64,000 bases of DNA. It comes from CAIJMU01 sp035530275. GTDB lineage: Bacteria > Spirochaetota > Spirochaetia > Treponematales > Rectinemataceae. The notes beneath the pieces were generated by a model that did not search any database, was not told the origin of the DNA, and worked only from the letters and a program-made list of their open reading frames with translations. Positions 24,369 through 33,597 of this stretch are shown one piece after another. The translations under genes were made by a program, and so were the position numbers. Location of the stretch: contig DATKVC010000015.1 of NCBI GenBank assembly GCA_035530275.1, positions 186,001 to 250,000 on the forward strand, written 5' to 3'. Numbering within the stretch: the first letter of the stretch is position 1; every line of letters begins with the position of its first letter.

Positions 24369-25466
24369 ATGAAGATGCCTTTCAAGCTTCCCAGAATCTC
24401 GATTTCCTGGTCGGGTATCCGCGACGCCGGATCCAGGGCCTGGACCGCGATACGCGAATTCCGCCTTCCCCTCGATCTCAAGGAAGTCGAAAATCTCGAC
24501 CGTCGCTACTACCGCATGATGGTGATCGGCCTCGTCGCCGTCTTGGCCCTCATGCTGTTCGTCGGCCTTATCGTCTTCGGACTCGCCCTCAGGGGCAGCG
24601 AGCAGACCCTCGTGCCCGACGTGCGCGGCATCGAACTGGCCCAGGCCCTCGTCACCCTGCAGGAAAAGGAACTCTATCCGCGCATAGCCCTCCGCATAAC
24701 GGACAACGCAGCGGATCGCGGAACCATCCTCGAGCAAAGACCCCTGCCGGGTTCCATCGTCAAGGCGGGCAGGCGGATCAATCTCGTCGTTTCCCGGGGA
24801 CCCATCATCGACCGCGTGGGCAACTACGTCGGGCAGGACCTCGGCGACCTTCGCGCACAGCTCCAGACCCTCTACGCCTCGGGTCGCCCCCTCGTTACGG
24901 TGAGGGATCCTCCGATTTACGTCTTCGACAAGGCCGCGCCCGGCATCGTCCTCGAGCAGAAGCCCCTGCCGGACAGCGAGATAACCGGGCCGATCGAGCT
25001 CGAACTCGTGGTGAGCCGCGGTCCCGAAAAGGCCAAGACCCAGGTGCCCAAGCTCCAGGGCCTCGATTTCGCCTCGGCCTACGCCCTGATCGAGCAATCG
25101 GACCTGCCTATCGTCGCAACTATGAGGAATGCGCAGCGAGGCGAGAAGCCAGGGACCATCGTGAGCCAGAGCCCCGCCGCGGGGATGGAGGTTCCGGCCG
25201 CCTCGACGCTGAACATCGTCGCGACCCCGCCCGCCGCCGACCAGAACCTCGTGGCGGGGGTCTTCCGTCAGGACCTCCCGACCTATCCCTATCCGCTCAA
25301 GATGAGCATCGAGGCGGTCAAGCCCACGGGCGAACGCGGCGTCATCTTCCGCGTCGCGACACCGGGCGGCAAGATCGCCGTACCATATGCCGTGCAGGAC
25401 GGGACCGTCCTCATCATGTCCGTGCTCGGCCACGAAGTGACGCGCATCGAGGTGCGCAAGCAATGA
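24369..25466 (+). CDS. Membrane protein with PASTA domains
   Basis: A 365-residue bitopic protein. A short cytoplasmic part leads to a TM helix (about residues 50-76), then three or four extracytoplasmic PASTA-type repeats: VPDVRGIELAQALVTLQEKEL...VVSRGP; VGQDLGDLRAQLQTL...VVSRGP; VPKLQGLDFASAYALIEQSDLP. There is no kinase domain, unlike PrkC/PknB. It may sense muropeptides or act in the division machinery. GAGGA lies 8 nt before ATG 24369. Its stop overlaps the start of the Rmd1 gene (ATGA). Confidence 0.88.
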   Translation: MKMPFKLPRISISWSGIRDAGSRAWTAIREFRLPLDLKEVENLDRRYYRMMVIGLVAVLALMLFVGLIVFGLALRGSEQTLVPDVRGIELAQALVTLQEKELYPRIALRITDNAADRGTILEQRPLPGSIVKAGRRINLVVSRGPIIDRVGNYVGQDLGDLRAQLQTLYASGRPLVTVRDPPIYVFDKAAPGIVLEQKPLPDSEITGPIELELVVSRGPEKAKTQVPKLQGLDFASAYALIEQSDLPIVATMRNAQRGEKPGTIVSQSPAAGMEVPAASTLNIVATPPAADQNLVAGVFRQDLPTYPYPLKMSIEAVKPTGERGVIFRVATPGGKIAVPYAVQDGTVLIMSVLGHEVTRIEVRKQ

Positions 25467-26743
25467 GCGGTCTCGCTGGCTCGCCTCGTACGCCCCGGCC
25501 GCGCAGGACTCCTGCGCCGAGCCGCAGCCCGAAAGAGACAGCGAAGCCCGTCCGCCGCGGCGTTGGAACCGCGCGCGGCGCCCAGTCGCGCGCGAAGTCC
25601 GGCATCAAGCCCGAACTCCTTTCCGAGATCGTCTTCTACCATCTCTTCGATGTCGGCCGTTCGGTCGACTTGCGCAAGGTCGCGGCCCTCATTCCGGCGA
25701 ACGAGGACTTCGACATCGTCAAGCGACGAGACACGCCCGCCTCGCTCAAGCTCCCGCGGCCACTGACCCTCGCCTTAGGAGATGGGGACTGCCTCGAAAA
25801 CAGCGATCTCGATTGCTTTTCCGCGCACGCGAAGATCTACGAGGAAGGCGCGATCGTCCTCCTCGTCCGCGTCAAGCTCCGGGTGGCCTTCGGGGATCTT
25901 TCCGCCGTCCGGGGAACCATCATCGTGAGCGGCGACCGCCATCTCAGTCTGGAATCCTGGGCCGAGGAAGGTTTTCGCAAGACCTTCGCGGCGATCAAGC
26001 CGGCGATCGACAATCCCCGCGACATCGAGGAATGCGATCGCGAATTCTACGCGGCCTGGTGCCTCCTCGAGTGCCCGGGCGATCCTGCGGCCTTCGTCGA
26101 GACGCATCGCGAGGCGGCTGCAGCTTTTCTCATAGGCGAGGCCGACGGCGCCGACCTCCATCCGAGCCAGATACTCGAGACCCTCGGCCATCCCCTCTCG
26201 TATCACCGCGACGACCTCGCGATCTTCGATCTCGACCGTTGCCTCATCATCGACCCTGGGCGGGATTACGAGGATCTCCTCCTGATCATCGAACACGCCA
26301 ATTGGCAGCTCCTCGAGCTCAGGGTCCTCGACAAGCTCCTCGATCGCTGGCTGGACGAGGCCGAAGACGAGGTGCAGGGTCTCAGGTCGGGCAAGGCGAA
26401 GCGCCGGGCGGCCCGGGGGAGGGCGAGCGCGGCCCAGGCCAAGCTGGCACGCCTCCAATCGCTCCGCTTCGACGCCCTCTTCATCCTCGAGAACCTCGAG
26501 AATTCCTCGAAGATAATCGGCGATTACTACCTCGGCCAAGTCTATTCGCAATTATGCGATATTTTCAATACCGACGGCTGGAAATGGTCCGTCGAGAGAC
26601 GCCTCGACATCCTCGAAAACGTCTACGACATGGTCAAGACGGCCTCGAACGAGCGCGTCATCCTTACCCTCGAGATCGTCTTCATCGTCGTCTGCATCGT
26701 CTTTCCCGTCATCCAGATCATGCAGGTATTCCTCATCAAATAG
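25463..26743 (+). CDS. RMD1/YagE (DUF155) family protein
   Basis: A 426-residue protein. A basic Pro/Arg-rich N-terminal tail (residues 1-45) is followed by the DUF155 domain. The conserved C-terminal half contains SYHRDDLAIFDLDRCLIIDP, the long helices WLLELRVLDKLLDRWLDEAEDEV-like, and a final WKWSVERRLDILENVYDMVKTASNER preceding one TM helix. Yeast Rmd1 and relatives are linked to mitochondrial or meiotic division; the bacterial role is unknown. The start overlaps the PASTA stop, so they are translationally coupled. Confidence 0.85.
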   Translation: MSGLAGSPRTPRPRRTPAPSRSPKETAKPVRRGVGTARGAQSRAKSGIKPELLSEIVFYHLFDVGRSVDLRKVAALIPANEDFDIVKRRDTPASLKLPRPLTLALGDGDCLENSDLDCFSAHAKIYEEGAIVLLVRVKLRVAFGDLSAVRGTIIVSGDRHLSLESWAEEGFRKTFAAIKPAIDNPRDIEECDREFYAAWCLLECPGDPAAFVETHREAAAAFLIGEADGADLHPSQILETLGHPLSYHRDDLAIFDLDRCLIIDPGRDYEDLLLIIEHANWQLLELRVLDKLLDRWLDEAEDEVQGLRSGKAKRRAARGRASAAQAKLARLQSLRFDALFILENLENSSKIIGDYYLGQVYSQLCDIFNTDGWKWSVERRLDILENVYDMVKTASNERVILTLEIVFIVVCIVFPVIQIMQVFLIK

Positions 26744-26761
26744 CCCCTAATAGGAGCCGTC

Positions 26762-27877
26762 ATGACAGATCCGCGCATCCGAAAGCTCGCGCACATCCTC
26801 GTCGCCTATTCAGTCAAGGCCAAGAAGGGCGAGAAGGTCCTCGTACAGGACACGAACGCGGAACCCGAGTTCGTCCGCGCCCTCGTCGAAGAGATCCACG
26901 ACGCCGGCGCCCTGCCCTTCGTGACCCTCCGCGACCGCACGGTTGATCGGGCCCTCTTCGCCCGGGCGAGCGACGAGCAGCTCGAGCTCCAGGCCCGTTT
27001 CGAGGCCGAACGAATGAAGGAGATGGACTGCTACATCGGCTTTACCTCCCTGCGCAACCAATTCGCCTGGGCAGACGTTCCCGGGGACAGGGCGGACGCC
27101 TACAACCGCATTGTGCAGAAGAAGGTGCATCACGATGTTCGAGTGCCGAAGACCCGCTGGGTAGTCCTCCGCTATCCCTCGCCGGCTTTCGCCCAGCTCG
27201 CCTCGATGAGCGAAGAGGCCTTCGAGAATTGGTATTTCGACGTGTGCACGATGAACTACGCGAAAATGTCCCTGGCGATGGATTCCCTGGTCGAGGCGAT
27301 GGCGAAGACGGATCGGGTCAGGCTCGTCGGTCCCGGCACCGACCTTTCGTTCTCCATAAAGGGGCTGTCGCCCATCAAGTGCGACGGCTCGATGAACATC
27401 CCCGACGGGGAAGTCTACACGGCGCCTGTCCGCGATTCGGTGGACGGCACGATTTCGTACAACGCGCCCTCCGAGCGTGACGGCTTCACCTTCGAGCGGA
27501 TCAGGTTCGAGTTCGCCAAGGGGAAGATCGTGAAGGCGACGGCCAACGACGAGGAGCGGATCAATCGCATCCTCGATCTCGACGAGGGAGCTCGCTACGT
27601 CGGCGAGTTCGCCATAGGTGTCAATCCCTTCATAACTAAACCGATGAAGGAGACCCTCTTCGACGAGAAGATCGCCGGATCGATCCATTTTACCCCGGGC
27701 AACTCCTACGACGACTGCTTCAACGGTAACCGATCCGCCCTCCACTGGGATCTCGTCCTCATCCAGACGCCCGAGTGGGGCGGCGGCGAGATTTGGTTCG
27801 ACGGCCGCCTCGTCAGGAAGGACGGGCGTTTCGTCGTGCCCGAGCTTGCGGGGCTCAATCCGGAAAATCTCCGGTAA
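26762..27877 (+). CDS. M29 family aminopeptidase
   Basis: A 371-residue cytoplasmic metallo-aminopeptidase of the AmpS/PepS/aminopeptidase T family. Metal-binding regions are recognisable in DEGARYVGEFAIGVNP, ETLFDEKIAGSIHFTPG and the His/Asp of SALHWDLVLIQT. The length is somewhat short for the family (about 400) but the motifs are intact. TAGGAG lies 5 nt before the start. It follows the Rmd1 gene by 18 bp and may be cotranscribed. Confidence 0.92.
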   Translation: MTDPRIRKLAHILVAYSVKAKKGEKVLVQDTNAEPEFVRALVEEIHDAGALPFVTLRDRTVDRALFARASDEQLELQARFEAERMKEMDCYIGFTSLRNQFAWADVPGDRADAYNRIVQKKVHHDVRVPKTRWVVLRYPSPAFAQLASMSEEAFENWYFDVCTMNYAKMSLAMDSLVEAMAKTDRVRLVGPGTDLSFSIKGLSPIKCDGSMNIPDGEVYTAPVRDSVDGTISYNAPSERDGFTFERIRFEFAKGKIVKATANDEERINRILDLDEGARYVGEFAIGVNPFITKPMKETLFDEKIAGSIHFTPGNSYDDCFNGNRSALHWDLVLIQTPEWGGGEIWFDGRLVRKDGRFVVPELAGLNPENLR

Positions 27878-27901
27878 GCCGGAAGGCCCACGGCGCTTCC
27901 C

Positions 27902-27932
27902 TTGCAGGCCATGGCGGCTATATTATTATAGC
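27902..27932 (+). promoter_or_regulatory. Candidate promoter with AT-rich palindrome
   Basis: TTGCAG (27902-27907), 16-bp spacer, TATTAT (27924-27929). The -10 region lies within the inverted repeat GCTATA-TTAT-TATAGC (27917-27932), which stands out in GC-rich surroundings and may be an operator. It lies 20 bp before the DUF475 start codon. Confidence 0.5.
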
Positions 27933-27952
27933 AAGTCTTTCGGAGGGTTTTC

Positions 27953-28867
27953 ATGCTGGCAATGATGTTGGTCACGGTTCTGGGGCTCGCGCTGTTCGAG
28001 ACGGTCTCGAGCATCGACAACGCCATCATCAACGCCGAGGTTCTCGGCACGATGGGGCAGAAGGCCCGGCGATGGTTCCTCACCTGGGGCATCTTCTTCG
28101 CCGTATTTCTCGTCCGCGGGCTCATGCCTTGGCTCATCATTTGGCTCGCGACGCCGGGCATCGGGCCGATCGAGGCCCTGTTCGCGGCTTTTTCCAACGA
28201 TCATCGCGTCCTGACCGCGGTGGAAGAGGCCCGTCCCGCCCTCCTCATGGCGGGCGGCGTCTTCCTCGTCTTCCTCTTCCTCCACTGGCTCTTCCTCGAG
28301 GAGAAACACTTCGGCCTGCCCGGAGAGCGATTCATTTCGAGACAGGGAGCCTGGTTTTACGCGATCGGGTCGGTGGGCCTTCTCTCCCTCGTCTGGTTCG
28401 CCCAGCTGCGGTCGGGTAGTCTCGCCTTCGCCGCCGTCCTCGGCTCGACCGCCTTCTTCATAATTCATGGTTTCAAGGAGACTGCGGAACGGCAGGAGTC
28501 GGGGCTCGCCGGATCGGCCCTCTCCGATCTTTCGAAACTCCTCTACCTCGAGGCCATCGACCTCACCTTCAGCATCGACGGTGTCCTCGGCGCCTTCGCC
28601 TTCACCCTTTCCGTGCCCCTCATCCTCCTGGGCAACGGCCTCGGAGCCGTGGTCGTGCGTCAGCTCACGGTCGGCAACATCGAGCGGATCAAAAAGCTCA
28701 TATATATCAAGAACGGAGCCATGTACTCGATCCTCGGTCTCGGCGGGGTGATGGTCGCCGAAGCCTTCGGCGTCGAGCTGCCGGAGTGGCTTACGCCCCT
28801 TCTCACCTTCGCGGTGGTCGGTTGGTTCTTCGCAAAGTCCCTGAGGGCTAACAAGGCCAAGGGATAG
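27953..28867 (+). CDS. DUF475 / TerC-superfamily integral membrane protein
   Basis: A 304-residue protein with about eight TM helices. It shows the duplicated acidic TM motifs of the TerC superfamily: ETVSSIDNAIINAEVL near the N terminus and EAIDLTFSIDGVLGAFAFTL at about residues 200-219, then YIKNGAMYSILGLG. TerC relatives are linked to Mn2+/Ca2+ export or tellurite resistance; the substrate here is not known. GGAGG lies just before ATG 27953. Convergent with pyrE after 39 bp. Confidence 0.9.
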   Translation: MLAMMLVTVLGLALFETVSSIDNAIINAEVLGTMGQKARRWFLTWGIFFAVFLVRGLMPWLIIWLATPGIGPIEALFAAFSNDHRVLTAVEEARPALLMAGGVFLVFLFLHWLFLEEKHFGLPGERFISRQGAWFYAIGSVGLLSLVWFAQLRSGSLAFAAVLGSTAFFIIHGFKETAERQESGLAGSALSDLSKLLYLEAIDLTFSIDGVLGAFAFTLSVPLILLGNGLGAVVVRQLTVGNIERIKKLIYIKNGAMYSILGLGGVMVAEAFGVELPEWLTPLLTFAVVGWFFAKSLRANKAKG

Positions 28868-28906
28868 AGGGTTGGTGGCCGGCCCGGCGCGGGCTTCGTC
28901 GATCGC

Positions 28907-29497
28907 CTAGGCCATCTTGCGCGACCCGGGCTTGACGATGGGGAGGGCCTGTTTGCAGAGGGGGCACTCCACGGCCTCCCAGCTCGCGGCGGGTAGGGTG
29001 GCGGCCGCGAAGATCGGCCACTCGACCTCGACTCCCTTGGCTCGCCGATCGACGACACAGGCCAGGGCGACGACCTTGCCTCCGGCAGCCTCGAGGGAGC
29101 GCGCGCATTCGCCGGAGGATTTGCCCGTCGTGACCACGTCTTCGACAATCAGGATCTTCTGCCCTGGCCGCAGCTCGAAGCCGCGCCGAAGGCTCATTTT
29201 CTGTTCGTCGTCGCGCTCGGTGAAGATGGCGGGAAGGCCGAGGGCCTTTCCGACGACGAAGGCCGGCAGGATGCCCCCCATGGCCGGCCCGACGACGAGG
29301 TCGAAATCGAGGCGGCCGGCTTCGCGTTCGACGGCGAGGCGCCGGACGACCTCGGCCATGGCCTCCTCCGCCCGGTCCGGGTGCTGGAAGAGGCGGGCGC
29401 ACTGGAAATAGCGGTCCGAATGGCGGCCCGAACTCAGGAGGAAGTGGCCTTCCAGCATGGCCTCGGAGTCCCTGAGCAATTCGACGATTCTCTGCAT
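28907..29497 (-). CDS. pyrE: Orotate phosphoribosyltransferase
   Basis: Makes OMP from orotate and PRPP. 196 residues, with the PRPP-binding loop KILIVEDVVTTGKSSGE and DLVVGPAMGGILPA. A short C-terminal tail has a CPLC motif. It is the last gene of the pyrB-I-C-F-K-D-E operon. AAGGAG precedes ATG 29497. The 61-bp gap after pyrD shows no terminator. Confidence 0.97.
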   Translation of the reverse strand: MQRIVELLRDSEAMLEGHFLLSSGRHSDRYFQCARLFQHPDRAEEAMAEVVRRLAVEREAGRLDFDLVVGPAMGGILPAFVVGKALGLPAIFTERDDEQKMSLRRGFELRPGQKILIVEDVVTTGKSSGECARSLEAAGGKVVALACVVDRRAKGVEVEWPIFAAATLPAASWEAVECPLCKQALPIVKPGSRKMA

Positions 29498-29558
29498 ACT
29501 GATCTCCTTTTAATCGCGGGCCGATCCGGCCTCGGGCGGCATGGAATCCGCGATGCCC

Positions 29559-30530
29559 TTATCGAGGGCTCGCAGCCTTTCTCGCGAGCCCTCGGAGCTC
29601 TGCAAGCGAGCCGAATCCGCGAACCCTCATGAAAGTCGTCATATCTATGATGATGTCGCGCATCGCGTTCGGGTTCGGGAAGGTGGCCGTCCCGACCTCG
29701 ACGGCGACCGCACCGGCCATGATGAATTCGATGGCGTCGCGCGCCGTCGCGATGCCGCCCATGCCGACGACGGGGATTTCGACTGCCCCTACGACCTCCC
29801 AGACCATGCGCAGGGCGATGGGCCTGATCGCCGGTCCCGATAGTCCGGCCGTCACGTTGTCGAAGACGGGGCGGGCGCGGTCGATGTCGATGGCCATGGC
29901 CTTGAAAGTATTGACGAGACTGAGGGCATCGGCCCCAGCCTCCTCGCAGGCCTTCGCCACCGCGAGGAGGTCGGGGGCGTTGGGCGAAAGCTTGACCACA
30001 AGGGGCTTGGCGCTCCGCGCGCGGACGAGGCGAACCACCTCGGCGGCGACGTCAGGATCGAGACCGAAGTTCATGCCGCCATGTCGCACGTTGGGGCAGG
30101 AGACGTTGAGCTCGATGGCGTCGACCCCCTCCGCCGCGTCGAGGAGGGCCGCGCCTTCTTCGTATCCCTCGAGGCTTCCGCCCGAAAGATTGGCGAACAC
30201 GACGGTGCCGAGCCTTCGCAGACCGGGGAGTTCCTTTTCGACAAAGGCGGGAATGCCCGGGTTCTCGAGGCCGATGGAATTGATGAGGCCGGCGGGCGTC
30301 TCATGGAGCCGCTCTCCTTTATTGCCCCCCCTCGCTTCGAGGGTGAGGCCCTTGGTTGCGATGCCGCCAAGTGCCGAGGCGTCGACGAGGCCGTCGTATT
30401 CATGGCCATAGCCGAAGGTGCCCGAGGCCGCTATCACCGGGTTTTTCAGCCTCAAACCGGCGAAGGAAACCGACAGGTCGGGAAGGGGAGGCGCCTCCGC
30501 TTGGGAGGGGGAAGGGGAAAGATCATTCAT
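29559..30530 (-). CDS. pyrD: Dihydroorotate dehydrogenase, catalytic subunit (class 1B)
   Basis: Oxidises dihydroorotate to orotate with FMN. 323 residues. Blocks seen are NPVIAASGTFGYGHEY, IATKGLTLEARGGNKGERLHETPAGLINSIGLENPG, and ELNVSCPNVRHGG with the catalytic Cys of class 1 enzymes. The C-terminal FMN site is GGIATARDAIEFIMAGAVAVEVGTA. Pairing with PyrK makes it the NAD+-linked heterotetramer. The start overlaps the pyrK stop by 8 nt. Confidence 0.97.
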   Translation of the reverse strand: MNDLSPSPSQAEAPPLPDLSVSFAGLRLKNPVIAASGTFGYGHEYDGLVDASALGGIATKGLTLEARGGNKGERLHETPAGLINSIGLENPGIPAFVEKELPGLRRLGTVVFANLSGGSLEGYEEGAALLDAAEGVDAIELNVSCPNVRHGGMNFGLDPDVAAEVVRLVRARSAKPLVVKLSPNAPDLLAVAKACEEAGADALSLVNTFKAMAIDIDRARPVFDNVTAGLSGPAIRPIALRMVWEVVGAVEIPVVGMGGIATARDAIEFIMAGAVAVEVGTATFPNPNAMRDIIIDMTTFMRVRGFGSLAELRGLARKAASPR

Positions 30531-31293
30531 CGAAGATCACCTCCTCGGCGAGGAAGACGGGTCCCTCGACGCAGGCCCGGCGATTGCCGCCCCTGCATCG
30601 CACCGTGCAGCCCAGGCAGGCGCCCGCCCCGCAGGCCATGCGCCGTTCGAGGCTGATCCAGGCGGGAACCCCGGCGTCCTTCGCGATTCCCGCGAGAGCG
30701 CGGAGCATGGGTTCGGGGCCGCAGGCGTAAATGCCCGCGTAATTGGATGGATCGAAGCCGTCGAGGACGCGGCCTCGGACGCCGAGGCTTCCGTCTTCGG
30801 TGAAGACGCGAAGTTCGCGCGGCGAGAGTCCGTCGAGGCCCCAGGCGCCGGAGCGAAAACCGGCGAATAGGTCGAATGACCCTGCGCGTAGGCCTCGGGC
30901 GAGAAAGGCGATGGGCGCGAGGCCGATGCCTCCTCCGAGAAGAGCGAGGGGAGGGCCTGCCCGCGAGGTGCCGGGTTTTTCAAACGCTGCTGTTTCCCAG
31001 GCGCTTCCGAGAGGTCCTTCGAGCAGTATGCCGTCCCCCTCGCGCAGCTCTCCGAGCTCTCGTGTTCCGGAGCCCCTCTCCGCGACGACGAAGGAGAGCG
31101 CCCTGTCGTCGGCAGCGAAAACCGAAATCGGCCTGCCGAGAAGGACTGCGGAGCGTTCGGCGCGAAGCATGTAGAATTGGCCCGGCTCCGGCCTCGGTCC
31201 CTCCCATGCGACGGCGAGCTCGAAAATATCCCTGCCGAGCCGCCTGGTGGATACGATTTCGCAACGCCGGTAGAGGCGCTCGCGGCAGCTCAC
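30523..31293 (-). CDS. pyrK: Dihydroorotate dehydrogenase, electron-transfer subunit
   Basis: FAD and [2Fe-2S] subunit passing electrons from PyrD to NAD+. 256 residues. The FAD-binding part has PGQFYMLR and LGRPISVF, the nucleotide-binding site is LLGGGIGLAPIAF, and the C-terminal cluster ligands are CGAGACLGCTVRC followed by a Cys 8 residues on (RRACVEGPVF). The GTG start at 31293 overlaps the pyrF stop (GTGA), so it is translationally coupled. Confidence 0.96.
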   Translation of the reverse strand: MSCRERLYRRCEIVSTRRLGRDIFELAVAWEGPRPEPGQFYMLRAERSAVLLGRPISVFAADDRALSFVVAERGSGTRELGELREGDGILLEGPLGSAWETAAFEKPGTSRAGPPLALLGGGIGLAPIAFLARGLRAGSFDLFAGFRSGAWGLDGLSPRELRVFTEDGSLGVRGRVLDGFDPSNYAGIYACGPEPMLRALAGIAKDAGVPAWISLERRMACGAGACLGCTVRCRGGNRRACVEGPVFLAEEVIFDE

Positions 31294-32204
31294 GGCTTCC
31301 CTGTCCGGCTCGACGCCTCAGAATCGCGGATCGCCTTTGCTAGCGCGTCGCGCATCGAGCGCGCAGCCTCACGGGCAGCGGCGGCGGCCTCATCGAGGCC
31401 GATCGAACCTGCGGGAAGGCCGGAGACGGCCCAGGCCTTGAGGATGGAACGGCTCGCGTTGACGACCCCGCCGTTGCCATCTTTGAGGAGAAGGACCGCA
31501 TCCTCCGCCCCTCCTCCCTGGGCTCCGTAGCCGGGGATGAGGATGAAGACGCCGGAAAGACGCTCGCGAAGGGCGGCGGCCTCTTCGCGCTCCGTGCAGC
31601 CGACCACGGCTCCGAGGGCCCCGTAGCCCCTTATGCCGCGACCCCGGTCCGAGAGACTCGCGACGCGTCGGGCCACCTCGTCGTAGACGCGGCCGCCCTT
31701 TTGGAGCTCGAGCCCCTCGAAGTCGCGCATACCCGGATTGGAGGTGCGCACGAGGGCGAAGAGACCCTTGCCCAGGCTTTCGGCGACCTCGAGCCAAGGC
31801 TCGATGGAATCGAGGCCCATGTAAGGATTGATGGTCACGCAGTCGGCCTCGAATTCGCCCGAGAAGTGGGCGCGGACATAGCGGGAAGCCGTGTCGGCGA
31901 TATCGCCCCGTTTGATGTCGGCTATCGCGATATGGCCTGCCGCGCGAATGGCGGCGAGGGTCTGGGCGTAGGTTTGGAGGCCCTCGAGCCCCAGTTCTTC
32001 GTAGTAGGCGATCTGCACCTTGAAGCAGGCGGCATAGTCGGCCGTCGATGCGATGAGGGCCTTGTTGTAGGCCAGTACCGCCTTCGCAGGCGAGGAGAAG
32101 GCGGTTCGGACCGCCGGCGGAAGGTGCTCGAGGGCCGTGTCGAGGCCGACGCAGACGGGGCCCTTGGCGGCCACTGCGTCGAAGAGTCTGTCATAATTGG
32201 TCAT
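31290..32204 (-). CDS. pyrF: Orotidine 5'-phosphate decarboxylase (type 2)
   Basis: Final step to UMP. 304 residues, the long type-2 form. The catalytic Asp-Lys-Asp region reads IADIKRGDIADTASRY; VCVGLDTALEHLP starts the barrel and LVRTSNPG and GAVVGCTEREEA follow. ATG 32204 with GGAAGGA 6 nt upstream is preferred over an in-frame upstream codon at 32222. It overlaps the end of pyrC by 14 nt. Confidence 0.96.
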   Translation of the reverse strand: MTNYDRLFDAVAAKGPVCVGLDTALEHLPPAVRTAFSSPAKAVLAYNKALIASTADYAACFKVQIAYYEELGLEGLQTYAQTLAAIRAAGHIAIADIKRGDIADTASRYVRAHFSGEFEADCVTINPYMGLDSIEPWLEVAESLGKGLFALVRTSNPGMRDFEGLELQKGGRVYDEVARRVASLSDRGRGIRGYGALGAVVGCTEREEAAALRERLSGVFILIPGYGAQGGGAEDAVLLLKDGNGGVVNASRSILKAWAVSGLPAGSIGLDEAAAAAREAARSMRDALAKAIRDSEASSRTGKP

Positions 32205-33597
32205 AAACGATCCTTCCCTCATGGATGGTCATGAGGACGCGGCCGCGGAGAAGGCGGCCTTCGAGGAGGCTGTTCCTTCCTCGGGAGAGGAAGCGGGAGC
32301 TGTCGACCCTCCATTCGGCCTCCGGATCGACGAGGACGAGGTCGGCGCGAAGGCCGATTGCCAGTCGCCCTCGGTCCTTCAGACCCAGGATCGAGGCGGG
32401 GGCGGCGCTCATGAGTGTCGACAACTTGCCGAGGCCGAGCTTTCCGAGGCCGGTATGGGCCAGGGCGAAGGCGGTTTCAAGACCGGAGAAACCCGGGGCT
32501 CCGCCTGCCTTGTCCGCGATCCCGTGCGGAGCGTGGTCGGTGGCGATGGCGGCAATCGTGCCGTCACGCAGTCCTTCGAGGAGGGCGAGGCGATCGTCTT
32601 CCTCTCTTAGCCAGGGATTGACGCGACCGGCCCCAGCGGCGCCAGCTGCCCGCGCTTCCGCCGCACCGAGGGCGAGGTGGTGGGGCGTGACCTCGCAGCT
32701 CAACCGGAAGGCTCCGCCTTCGTCGATGGCGCGGCGCTTTTCCCGTCGAACGAGTTCGACCGATTCCCGCGTCGAAAGGTGGCAGAGATGGAGGGCGCAG
32801 CCGGACACCTTTGCGAGGCGAATCGCGCGCCCGACGCCGCGGATTTCGGCCGACCTGTCGGCTTCCATTCCTTCGGGTGAGGAATACCACCCGGATGCCT
32901 CGTGGCCAGGAGGCAGGCCGAAGGCTCCCCTTTCGCAATGACAGGCGACGAGGAGGCCGAGGTCGGCGGCCTTCCTCATCGCGGCCAAGAGGGTCGCGTC
33001 ATCGGCGGCGTCGCGGCCGTCGTCCGAAATGACGCGAAGCCAGATCCGAGCTCGATCTTCATAGTGCGGAGCTTCGGGCTGTGAGGGGTCGGCGGCAAGG
33101 AAGGCCTCGAGCGCGTCGAGGTGGGAGACGTCGTGGCCCTCGAGGCCCCTGGTCGCGGCGATCGCCGGAAGATAATCGATGAGTCCCAGGGCTAGGGCCC
33201 GGACCCTGGCGTCGCGGGCGAGGTTCGGGTCGTCCGTCGCAGGCTTGGTGTTGGCCATGGCGACGACCGTGCCGAAGCCTCCCGCGGCGGCGGCGAGGCA
33301 ACCGGATTCAATTGTTTCCTTTTCCGGAAAGCCTGGATCTCGGAAATGGGCGTGGAGATCGATGAAGGCGGGCATGAGGACGAGGGGGCCGCTTCCCGAG
33401 CCGGACTTTGCGCAATCGATGGAGAGGACGGGCGAGGCCCTCTCCGGCGAGGCCCTCGACGGCGAGGTTTCCGCGCGCGAGGCGGCACCAGGGCCGAGGT
33501 CGGCGATGCGGCCGTCCTCGACGAGGAGGTCGCCCGTCGCCTCGGACTCGTCGGGCGGGAGGCCGACGAGCCGCGCATTCCGGAAGAGCAGCCTCAC
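32191..33597 (-). CDS. pyrC: Dihydroorotase
   Basis: Cyclises carbamoyl aspartate. 468 residues. IDLHAHFRDPGFPEKETIESG carries the first metal His pair and the substrate-binding Arg, and ATDHAPHG the later catalytic Asp. NT at the MANTKP motif binds substrate. It is a class I zinc enzyme. It is a little longer than usual because of an acidic/Ser-rich N-terminal insert. The GTG start at 33597 overlaps the pyrI stop. Confidence 0.96.
   Translation of the reverse strand: MRLLFRNARLVGLPPDESEATGDLLVEDGRIADLGPGAASRAETSPSRASPERASPVLSIDCAKSGSGSGPLVLMPAFIDLHAHFRDPGFPEKETIESGCLAAAAGGFGTVVAMANTKPATDDPNLARDARVRALALGLIDYLPAIAATRGLEGHDVSHLDALEAFLAADPSQPEAPHYEDRARIWLRVISDDGRDAADDATLLAAMRKAADLGLLVACHCERGAFGLPPGHEASGWYSSPEGMEADRSAEIRGVGRAIRLAKVSGCALHLCHLSTRESVELVRREKRRAIDEGGAFRLSCEVTPHHLALGAAEARAAGAAGAGRVNPWLREEDDRLALLEGLRDGTIAAIATDHAPHGIADKAGGAPGFSGLETAFALAHTGLGKLGLGKLSTLMSAAPASILGLKDRGRLAIGLRADLVLVDPEAEWRVDSSRFLSRGRNSLLEGRLLRGRVLMTIHEGRIVYDQL

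Noticed and set aside
24329..25462. Extension of the Rmd1 frame over the PASTA gene
   Set aside because: Arg/Pro-rich shadow; the real start overlaps the PASTA stop at 25463.
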